NCBI GenBank assembly: GCA_002968845.1
Contig: PVBG01000002.1
Location: 248,001 to 312,000, forward strand
Reading direction: 5' to 3'
From: Neorhizobium tomejilense
Lineage (GTDB): Bacteria; Pseudomonadota; Alphaproteobacteria; Rhizobiales; Rhizobiaceae
Length of the DNA: 64,000 nt
The notes below the pieces were generated by a model, which made no database searches, was not told where the DNA came from, and saw nothing but the letters and a program-made list of their open reading frames with translations. Shown in pieces: positions 28,613 to 34,270 of this stretch. Made by a program: the position numbers and the translations under genes. The stretch's first letter is position 1. Each line of letters starts with the position of its first letter.

Positions 28613-30001
28613 ATGACCGATCTTTCCGCCGTCCTCGACCGCGCCGACCAGAACCTTCCCGCAAGCCTCGAGCGCCTGTTCGGCCTCGTCCGCATCAAGT
28701 CGATCTCCACCGACCCCGCCTTCAAATCCGATTGCCGCAAGGCGGCCGAGTGGCTGGTGGCCGAACTGAAGGATCTCGGCTTCGAGGCGTCGGTTCGCGA
28801 TACGACCGGTCATCCGATGGTCGTCGGCCACCACCCGGGCGCCAGCGCTGATGCGCCGCACGTGCTGTTCTACGGTCATTACGACGTCCAGCCGGTCGAT
28901 CCGATCGATCTCTGGGAGGACGATCCCTTCGACCCCAAGGTCAAGGAACTCGGTGTCGGCCGCAAGGTGGTGACGGGCCGCGGCGTTGCCGACGACAAGG
29001 GACAGCTGATGACCTTCGTCGAAGCCTGCCGGGCCTACAAGGATGTCCATGGCTCACTGCCGGTGCGCGTCACCATCCTCTTCGAAGGCGAGGAAGAATC
29101 CGGCTCGCCATCGCTCAAACCATTCCTCGACGCCAATGCCGCCGAGTTGAAGGCGGATTACGCGCTCGTCTGCGATACCGGCATGTGGGATGCGGATACG
29201 CCGGCGATCACCGCGTCGCTACGCGGCCTGGTCGGCGAAGAAATCATCGTCACCGCCGCCAACCGCGACCTTCATTCCGGGATGTACGGCGGCGCTGCGG
29301 CAAACCCGATCCAGATCCTGTCGAAAATCCTCGCCGGGCTGCATGACGATACCGGCCGCGTGACGCTCGAAGGCTTTTACGACGGCATTGAGGAGACACC
29401 GTCCAACATCAAGGCGGCCTGGGAAAACCTGGTCAGCGGTCGCGACGACTTCCTTGGGGAGGTAGGCTTGTCGGAGCTGGCCGGCGAAAAAGGCCGTTCG
29501 CTGCTCGAACTGCTCTGGGCGCGGCCGACCTGCGAATTCAACGGCATCAGCGGCGGTTACGAAGGCCAGGGCTTCAAGACCGTCATCGCATCGAAGGCGT
29601 CGGCCAAAGTGTCGTGCCGTCTCGTCGGAGGGCAGGATCCGGAAAAGATCCGCGAGAGTTTTCGCGCCTATGTGCGCTCGAAGATCCCGGCTGACTGCTC
29701 GGTGGAATTCCTGACGCATGGCGGCTCGCCGGCGATCCAGCTCGGTTACGATTCGCCGGTGCTCACCAAGGCGAAGACGGCGCTTTCCGAGGAGTGGCCG
29801 AAGCCGGCCTTGGTTGTCGGCGTCGGAGGATCGATCCCGATCGTCGGCGATTTCCAGAAGACGCTCGGCATGGAATCGCTGCTCGTCGGCTTCGGCCTCA
29901 GCGACGACCGCATCCACTCGCCAAATGAAAAATACGACCTGCGCTCCTTCCACAAGGGTATCCGCTCGTGGACGCGCATTATCGCGGCGCTGGCTGGCTG
30001 A
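28613..30001 (+). CDS. M20-family dipeptidase/metallopeptidase
   Basis: A 462-residue soluble di-zinc peptidase of family M20. Metal ligands are seen in FYGHYDVQPVD (His, about 89), GVADDKG (bridging Asp, about 123) and the catalytic FEGEEESGS (about 157). The dimerisation domain is in the middle, and the last metal His is near DDRIHSPNE. Such enzymes hydrolyse dipeptides or related amides; the exact substrate is not clear from sequence. A hairpin follows 21 bases after the stop. Confidence 0.92.
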   Translation: MTDLSAVLDRADQNLPASLERLFGLVRIKSISTDPAFKSDCRKAAEWLVAELKDLGFEASVRDTTGHPMVVGHHPGASADAPHVLFYGHYDVQPVDPIDLWEDDPFDPKVKELGVGRKVVTGRGVADDKGQLMTFVEACRAYKDVHGSLPVRVTILFEGEEESGSPSLKPFLDANAAELKADYALVCDTGMWDADTPAITASLRGLVGEEIIVTAANRDLHSGMYGGAAANPIQILSKILAGLHDDTGRVTLEGFYDGIEETPSNIKAAWENLVSGRDDFLGEVGLSELAGEKGRSLLELLWARPTCEFNGISGGYEGQGFKTVIASKASAKVSCRLVGGQDPEKIRESFRAYVRSKIPADCSVEFLTHGGSPAIQLGYDSPVLTKAKTALSEEWPKPALVVGVGGSIPIVGDFQKTLGMESLLVGFGLSDDRIHSPNEKYDLRSFHKGIRSWTRIIAALAG

Positions 30002-30022
30002 GCTTGAAGACCTGAAACGGAG

Positions 30023-30054
30023 AAGGGCCTAACGCGTCTCCGCGTCAGGCCCTT
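30023..30054. terminator. Hairpin downstream of the M20 peptidase gene
   Basis: AAGGGCCT-A-ACGCG, loop TCTC, CGCGT-C-AGGCCCTT: a long stem with one internal mismatch, 21 bases after the peptidase stop. The plus-strand 3' side is A-rich rather than T-rich, so it is likely a terminator or stabiliser of modest strength for plus transcripts. Confidence 0.6.
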
Positions 30055-30055
30055 G

Positions 30056-30180
30056 AAAACAAAAAGGCCGGGGCAAGCCCGACCTTTCCACTCCCATTCA
30101 CTGGTGCCAGTACATCCGTGGTCACTCGAAATGGGACAAGCATTTCCGACGCGGCCGCTCTTCGACCTTTTCAGATCACT
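30056..30180 (-). ncRNA. Candidate small RNA ending at an intrinsic terminator
   Basis: On minus, a stem (30063-30087, one mismatch) is followed by CCTTTTTGTTTT, a good intrinsic terminator. cspA already has its own terminator at 30429-30451, so this one implies another minus-strand transcript. Upstream on minus is an ACTGG-CA-CCAGT hairpin enclosed by CCCATT/AATGGG arms. No convincing open frame is present. The 5' end is a guess from a weak CTTAAC/TAGAGC pair. Confidence 0.42.
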
Positions 30181-30428
30181 GCGGCTCTAGCGGTCATCGT
30201 CCCTCGGTTAAGTAAACATCCCGTTAACGCGGATATGAAAACTGCCTCAAGACGGCACGGTCGCCCGTATTTGCCGTAACACACATGCTCGCTCAGGCTT
30301 TTGGAGCCCCGACCATGCGGTGCGTCGGAAACGCTATTGAACCCTAAATGGGAGCTAAGGTTTCCGTTTACAAGGGGTTAAGTTTAGAATCGCTCTAAAC
30401 ACTGGAGGAGCCTGCTCCAGAAAAGCAG
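30181..30428. other. Intergenic stretch with an Irr/ICE-like palindrome
   Basis: No gene is seen in this stretch between the M20 peptidase and cspA. At 30382-30400 lies GTTTAGA-ATCGC-TCTAAAC, close to the iron-control element bound by Irr in rhizobia (TTTAGAA-N3-TTCTAAA, one mismatch). A further small hairpin CTGGAG/CTCCAG is at 30403-30418. No iron gene is adjacent, so the box may be chance. Confidence 0.4.
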
Positions 30429-30451
30429 AAAGGCCGGACAAGCCGGCCTTT
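30429..30451 (-). terminator. Intrinsic terminator of cspA
   Basis: On minus, AAAGGCCGG, a 5-base loop, CCGGCCTTT, then CTGCTTTTC: a 9-base-pair stem with a T-rich tail about 30 bases after the cspA stop. Confidence 0.75.
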
Positions 30452-30481
30452 CGCGAGTTCGACTCTGAGGTCTTCAGCAGA

Positions 30482-30691
30482 TCATGCGCCCTGGAGGCGG
30501 TCTGCGGAAACCTTGCCAGAACGCTTGTCGCTGACGAGTTCGTAGGAGATCTTCTGACCGTCCTTGAGCTGGCCGAGGCCAGCGCGCTCAACGGCGGAGA
30601 TGTGAACGAAAACGTCCTGCGAACCGTCGTCAGGCTGAATGAAGCCGTAGCCCTTGGTTGCGTTGAACCACTTTACAGTACCGGTAGCCAT
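30482..30691 (-). CDS. cspA: Cold-shock protein (CspA family)
   Basis: A 69-residue OB-fold RNA-binding protein. Both RNA-binding motifs are intact, RNP1 in KGYGFIQPD and RNP2 in VFVHIS. It opens [17 protein letters not shown]. It acts as an RNA chaperone, which may be cold- or stress-induced. The start at 30691 follows a strong ribosome site (CAAGGGAAAGGCATCGTT). About 230 bases lie between its start and the next feature, room for the long leader common in cold-shock mRNAs; no leader structure was worked out. Confidence 0.95.
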   Translation of the reverse strand: MATGTVKWFNATKGYGFIQPDDGSQDVFVHISAVERAGLGQLKDGQKISYELVSDKRSGKVSADRLQGA

Positions 30692-30921
30692 AACGATGCC
30701 TTTCCCTTGCAAATATGACCGACTATTCCACGCTCGAGCGCTTGGAACGTTGAAGTTTCGTATTTGAAGAGAGATCGTCGCAAACGCCGCGAGGCGCATA
30801 GTGCTGGCTATCAAACAAATATCGATGGCGAACCAGATAATGGCTCCGGTCAAAAAGGTCAAGATCGGGAAAATTAAGCCGCGCTTTCAAAGGCGAAATA
30901 GCCAACGATTTCAAGGCGCAT

Positions 30922-31045
30922 AAAACAGAAAACCCGGCGCGGGAGGAGGTGCGCCGGGTTTCCGAAACTGACCAACAACTGGGAGGAGGAGGTGTTGTCG
31001 GTCCCATCTGGGGCGCTGGGAGGAGGAGTGCGCCCTTCGATGAAT
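30922..31045 (-). ncRNA. Alpha-r14-type small RNA with three anti-Shine-Dalgarno hairpin loops
   Basis: Read on minus, three hairpins follow each other. SL1 is GGGCGC/GCGCCC (31011-31035), SL2 is CCGACAAC/GTTGTTGG (30972-31001) and SL3 is AACCCGGCGC/GCGCCGGGTT (30931-30960). Each loop shows CCTCCTCCC, complementary to Shine-Dalgarno sequences. SL3 is followed by TTCTGTTTT and serves as terminator. This is the architecture of the alpha-r14 family (S. meliloti NfeR1, about 123 bases) and of the cuckoo RNAs. The predicted length here is about 124 bases; the 5' end is approximate. It should base-pair with ribosome sites of many mRNAs, probably transporters. Confidence 0.87.
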
Positions 31046-31162
31046 TGAACATACAGGAGCGAAGCTTAAAAAACAGTCACGATATCGCAGTGCAGCATTG
31101 CAATTTTCGCATAGCTCCTTTGTCCTCTTGCAGCCCACACCGTCCTGGGCCAATTTGAGTGC

Positions 31163-31630
31163 ATGAGCCTCGAATCCGTCCGCGCCTTCTTCGCCGCCAA
31201 CGCCCCCGATTTCCACGTCATCATTACCGAGGAAAGCTCGGCCACCGTGCCGCTTGCCGCCCTCGCTCACGGGGTGGCGCCCGAGCAGATTGCCAAGACG
31301 ATCTGCGTACGCGCCGGCGAGACCACCATGCTTGTGGTGATGTCGGGAACCATCCGCCTGGACAACCGCAAATTCCGGGATCATTTCGGTGCCAAGCCGC
31401 GCATGCTCGGCGGTGACGAGACGGCCGAGATCACCGGCCATCCCATCGGCGGCGTGTGTCCGTTCGGGTTGCCTTCCCCGATCCCGATCTATTGCGATGT
31501 GTCGCTTCGGAAATTCCCGGAAGTCGTGCCTGCGGCCGGCGCCACCAATGCCGCTGTGCGCATCAGCCCCGACCGAATGGCTGACCTGACCGCAGCGACG
31601 TGGATCGATGTCGGCCAGGATCCGGTTTAG
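31163..31630 (+). CDS. YbaK/ProX-type aminoacyl-tRNA deacylase domain protein
   Basis: A 155-residue free-standing editing domain. The family pattern is seen: SSATVPLAALAHGV, IAKTICVRAGE, DNRKFRDHFG, EITGHPIGGVCPFG (substrate-site GG and P) and a C-terminal RISPDRMADL. Such proteins deacylate misacylated tRNA (for example Ala- or Cys-tRNA-Pro). Which tRNA is edited cannot be told here. Its stop overlaps the stop of the convergent membrane protein gene by 4 bases. Confidence 0.88.
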   Translation: MSLESVRAFFAANAPDFHVIITEESSATVPLAALAHGVAPEQIAKTICVRAGETTMLVVMSGTIRLDNRKFRDHFGAKPRMLGGDETAEITGHPIGGVCPFGLPSPIPIYCDVSLRKFPEVVPAAGATNAAVRISPDRMADLTAATWIDVGQDPV

Positions 31631-31998
31631 AGACGGCCGCTCAAGTAACGGTCGTACCAGGCGTGCTTGCTTTCCGCCGAAGCGGTTGCAACCACATAGC
31701 CGATGGCAAAACCGATCGCGCCGATCAGGGTAAACAGCGTCGTGGTCGCGGCGGGATGTTCGCGGATGGTGCCGGCAACCGAGCTTGCTTCGTTCTGTAC
31801 GTAATGCGCAGCGTTGCCGGCGCGCTCAGTGACCTTGCCATAGGCGGCACCGGTCTTTTCGGAGAGCATTTCGCGCAGGTTGGCAATCTCGGAACGCAGC
31901 GTCGCGATCTCGGTCCTGACGTTTTCGCCGGGTTCGTGATCGAAAGAGGGCGTATTCGATTTCGCGGGGGTGTTCAGGTTTCTGACGGGCTCTGCCAT
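31627..31998 (-). CDS. Small YqjD/ElaB-like membrane protein, EcfG-regulated
   Basis: A 123-residue protein: a polar N-terminus, a heptad-like helix (EIATLRSEIANLREML) as coiled coil, an amphipathic AYGKVTERAGNAAHYV stretch, and a C-terminal membrane segment (about 88-106: TLFTLIGAIGFAIGYVVA). The HPAATT motif before the membrane segment is shared with the gene at 32872. This is the layout of the DUF883/YqjD family of inner-membrane stress proteins said to bind ribosomes. A GGAAC-N16-AGTT promoter lies upstream. Confidence 0.78.
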   Translation of the reverse strand: MAEPVRNLNTPAKSNTPSFDHEPGENVRTEIATLRSEIANLREMLSEKTGAAYGKVTERAGNAAHYVQNEASSVAGTIREHPAATTTLFTLIGAIGFAIGYVVATASAESKHAWYDRYLSGRL

Positions 31999-32031
31999 TA
32001 CGGCCTCCTTGCGTTTTTCAAGAGACCGTTC

Positions 32032-32056
32032 AACTGCCGAAGGACTGATAGGTTCC
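32032..32056 (-). promoter_or_regulatory. EcfG (general stress response) promoter
   Basis: On minus, GGAAC (32052-32056), 16 bases, then AGTT (32032-32035). The alpha-proteobacterial EcfG consensus is GGAAC-N16/17-CGTT, so the first base of the -10 differs. It is 34 bases from the start of the gene at 31998. Confidence 0.65.
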
Positions 32057-32073
32057 TCGTTTAAAGCAAGAAC

Positions 32074-32286
32074 CTATCGGCTTTTCGCCAGCGCCTCGGC
32101 GAGCGCCGAGAGCTTTTGCTTGTCGTCCGAGCCTTTTTGAAGGGAGTTCACCAGGATCAGCGCAAGTGCCTCGGCATCGGGGCTTGCCTTGTCGATCTGG
32201 TGTTCGGCGCAAGCCTGATCAAAGACCTGCTGCAGTAAGCTGAGCTGGTCCGGATTGACAGGATTTCTAACCATCTGTGTAGGCAT
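32074..32286 (-). CDS. Small helical protein of unknown function
   Basis: A 70-residue soluble protein predicted to be all helix (LSLLQQVFDQACAEHQI; AEALALILVNSLQKG; KLSALAEALAKSR). One Cys is present. No named family is recognised, though short proteins of this kind are common in rhizobia. A strong ribosome site (CGGGAGGGTTAT) precedes the ATG at 32286, which supports expression. It lies among small stress-type genes. Confidence 0.68.
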   Translation of the reverse strand: MPTQMVRNPVNPDQLSLLQQVFDQACAEHQIDKASPDAEALALILVNSLQKGSDDKQKLSALAEALAKSR

Positions 32287-32583
32287 ATAACCCTCCCGAT
32301 CATACGGTGCCCGACCGGCGGACCATTCTCCTCGCCCTGCTCTACAATGGCGGCTGGAGAAACTTACCAGCGGCCTTCTATTGCGACAGACTTGCGCCGG
32401 CCTTGTCGGCGCCCGAGGAACAAAAAGGTCTACAAGCCACAGGAGGGAGGATTTTGAGCCTTGGCTAATAAATTGACAATAACAATAATAGACGGGTGTA
32501 ATATAAGGGTGGACCCGTACGGGTTACTACCTATACGGGTCCTCCAGGTGTCTAAGGACGAGGCATGAAGGTCCAATAACGGC
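32287..32583. other. Intergenic region with a stable hairpin
   Basis: No protein gene is supported. GGACCCGTA (32511-32519) and TACGGGTCC (32534-32542) form a hairpin after a plus-strand TTGACA (32473) and TAATAT (32499), whose 20-base spacing is too long for a good promoter. The hairpin could end the convergent minus gene at 32584 or belong to a short plus-strand RNA. The stretch is AT-rich relative to its surroundings. Confidence 0.4.
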
Positions 32584-32778
32584 TTATGCCATGCCCGCCG
32601 GATCGCCTGTCGGCATCAGGGCGGGATTGAGCGTCGGATCCTGCGGGTTCTTGCTGTCGCCCGGATCCTGTGCAGGCGTCAATGGCGGTTTTTCCTGGGT
32701 TCGATCGGGTACGCCGCCTGCCGGTGTGGGCCCGCGCGGCTGAGGGCTCGGAGCGGGGATAGGGTCTCGATTGGGCAT
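32584..32778 (-). CDS. Small proline-rich protein under an EcfG promoter
   Basis: A 64-residue low-complexity protein, about one third Pro, with Asp, Gln and Thr (PAPSPQPRGPTPAGGVP). It is probably disordered. No signal peptide or domain is seen. A ribosome site (AAAAGGAGGCCATC) precedes the ATG, and a perfect EcfG promoter lies 28 bases farther up, so the gene is real although its role is unknown. Confidence 0.72.
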   Translation of the reverse strand: MPNRDPIPAPSPQPRGPTPAGGVPDRTQEKPPLTPAQDPGDSKNPQDPTLNPALMPTGDPAGMA

Positions 32779-32806
32779 GATGGCCTCCTTTTCCTGTCAG
32801 GAAACC

Positions 32807-32831
32807 AACGACTGAGGCCAGCCACGGTTCC
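32807..32831 (-). promoter_or_regulatory. EcfG (general stress response) promoter, perfect match
   Basis: On minus, GGAAC (32827-32831), 16 bases, then CGTT (32807-32810): an exact match to GGAAC-N16-CGTT. It drives the proline-rich gene at 32584-32778. Confidence 0.78.
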
Positions 32832-32871
32832 GCGGGGCGGCCAGTATTCCCGAAGAAAACCTCACTCGCCT

Positions 32872-33114
32872 TCAGCGATACCGGCGCCGGTCGCGGGAGG
32901 CGGACGACATGCCGAGCATGTAGCCTATCGCCAGGCCGAGCAGACCGACGGTAGCAATTGCCGAACCGGTAGCGGCCGGATGGTCGACGGCGTGGGCGGC
33001 GACCATGCTCGCCTCGTCCTTGACATGATGAACGGCAGATTTTGTACGGGCACCAACGCCTGTCTCTTCGGCGACATCACCGGTAAAGCCGGCAGCGAGA
33101 GGTTTTTTGGCCAT
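32872..33114 (-). CDS. Small single-pass membrane protein, EcfG-regulated
   Basis: An 80-residue protein with a polar, amphipathic first half (VHHVKDEASMVAAHAV) and a membrane segment (about 49-69: AIATVGLLGLAIGYMLGMS), ending in a basic tail (RDRRRYR). The DHPAATGSAI stretch matches the HPAATT part of the 31627 product, so the two are likely paralogues of the YqjD/DUF883 type. The ATG at 33114 follows AAAAGGAGACTTC. An EcfG-like promoter lies 22 bases upstream. Confidence 0.75.
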   Translation of the reverse strand: MAKKPLAAGFTGDVAEETGVGARTKSAVHHVKDEASMVAAHAVDHPAATGSAIATVGLLGLAIGYMLGMSSASRDRRRYR

Positions 33115-33135
33115 TGAAGTCTCCTTTTCGGAAAC

Positions 33136-33161
33136 AACACCCAAACGGAACGCGAGGTTCC
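33136..33161 (-). promoter_or_regulatory. EcfG-like stress promoter
   Basis: On minus, GGAAC (33157-33161), 17 bases, then TGTT (33136-33139). One base of the -10 differs from the CGTT consensus. It precedes the small membrane protein gene at 33114. Confidence 0.65.
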
Positions 33162-33246
33162 GTCTCCAGCTTCCCATCTGAAAGGGCAGGCCTTTGTCTG
33201 AAGGGAATGGAAGCCCGCGCCGACAGGGCCGGCGCGGGCAAAACCG

Positions 33247-33450
33247 TTATTCGGTGACTTTAGCCTGTCCTTCGGACTGCTTCAGCACGACGGCTTCCTC
33301 GCGCGGGTCCACTTTCGGAGGCGCGATGCTTGCCGTGGTGACTTCCTTGTCCACCTTGGCGGAAGCCGTGACGTCGTGGCCGGCGCATTCCGCAAGGGCT
33401 GCGGTGGATGACAGGCCGAGCACGGCGGCGATTACGAGAACTGTCTTCAT
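33247..33450 (-). CDS. Small secreted protein of unknown function
   Basis: A 67-residue precursor with a clear signal peptide (VLVIAAVLGLSSTAALA, cut before ECAG), leaving a periplasmic peptide of about 48 residues with one Cys, rich in Lys, Val and Glu. No family is recognised. The ribosome site GAAAGGAGAATGGC precedes the ATG. No EcfG promoter was found upstream, unlike its neighbours. Confidence 0.68.
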   Translation of the reverse strand: MKTVLVIAAVLGLSSTAALAECAGHDVTASAKVDKEVTTASIAPPKVDPREEAVVLKQSEGQAKVTE

Positions 33451-33568
33451 GCCATTCTCCTTTCGCTGGGTTGCAGGTGCAAAGGTAACCCGTAGTGCGA
33501 TGAACCCGAAATCACGAATTCGCGTTTTCAGGGTGCCTCATACGGCCTGTTTCATCGCTTGGCAGCGA

Positions 33569-33751
33569 TTACATCAGTTTTGAAAGGGTTTCGCGATTGA
33601 CGAAAATATCAGTCTTCCCGGCTTCATAAGCGGGGTGGCTGAACTCCAGCATTCCCCTTTCAGGCATTTCAAGTGCCTGCTTGACGCTGACCAGCCCGAC
33701 CGGGACGCGCTGGTCGCCATTTCGGACGACTGCCTCGACAATTTTCTGCAT
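33569..33751 (-). CDS. Small protein of unknown function, possibly the 3' part of a frameshifted gene
   Basis: A 60-residue product (MQKIVEAVVRNG, then VPVGLVSVKQALEMPERG and a mixed C-terminus). The ATG has a very strong ribosome site (GGAGGAGGGGAGGAT). An overlapping frame from 33864 gives a protein-like N-terminus (SQKLPDTASNLKKIRFLMEQ, VTTDSTLEEG) and then degenerates just where this frame begins; a single missing base near 33757-33770 would join them. Either an independent gene or a frameshifted longer one. Confidence 0.55.
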   Translation of the reverse strand: MQKIVEAVVRNGDQRVPVGLVSVKQALEMPERGMLEFSHPAYEAGKTDIFVNRETLSKLM

Positions 33752-33759
33752 ATCCTCCC

Positions 33760-33864
33760 CTCCTCCAAGGTGGAATCCGTCGTAACGCGGATCTTGCCTC
33801 CTTGTTCCATCAGGAATCGGATTTTTTTAAGGTTGGATGCGGTATCGGGCAGCTTTTGTGACAT
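33760..33864 (-). pseudogene. Possible 5' fragment of a frameshifted small gene
   Basis: From the ATG at 33864 the frame encodes about 35 plausible residues (MSQKLPDTASNLKKIRFL, then GGKIRVTTDSTLEEG). After that it reads as Ser/Arg-rich nonsense, while the other frame at 33751 looks like protein. A run of seven A (33823-33830 region) and a G-rich run near 33760 are the slippery places. If the two frames were one gene the product would be about 97 residues. Confidence 0.35.
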
Positions 33865-33900
33865 AGGCCAACGCCCGGCCCTCCAGGGCGTTGCGGCATT

Positions 33901-34074
33901 TCAATGGAGATCCAGCGGCAGTTGAATTCCTTTGGGAATATTCGGGCGTCGCTGGTTGGCGATCTGTATCTTCTGGAACGTCTCGCGCCGACGCTGCGCT
34001 TCAGCCTCGCGGAGAGCCTTCGATGCCGCGACTGCGGCCATTGCACGTTCGATCACCTGTTCGGTTCTGCTCAT
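33901..34074 (-). CDS. Small basic helical protein of unknown function
   Basis: A 57-residue protein: a long charged helix (EQVIERAMAAVAASKALREAEAQ) followed by a basic part and a Pro-rich end (PNIPKGIQLPLDL). The ATG at 34074 (MSRTEQV) is chosen because TTTGGAGGTGCTG precedes it; an ATG at 34107 would add 11 residues. No family is recognised. Confidence 0.6.
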   Translation of the reverse strand: MSRTEQVIERAMAAVAASKALREAEAQRRRETFQKIQIANQRRPNIPKGIQLPLDLH

Positions 34075-34270
34075 CAGCACCTCCAAATGTTCTCTATTTG
34101 TTCTCATAATTGGAGATGGAAGTCAAGCGGTTCAAGACCCGGCCAAATAAGCGCGTCCTTTACGCCTCCTTAAATCGCCGCATTTAGAGTCCAGCCAAAG
34201 GCTTGGGCGATCAGACATTCGAGTAACAGCCTGTTTTGACAGGCGCGTAACGGGGGTATGCCGGCTCACC

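Noticed and set aside
32473..32504. TTGACA/TAATAT promoter on plus in the 32.3-32.6 kb gap
   Set aside because: The spacer is 20 bases, too long for a standard promoter; kept only as a remark.
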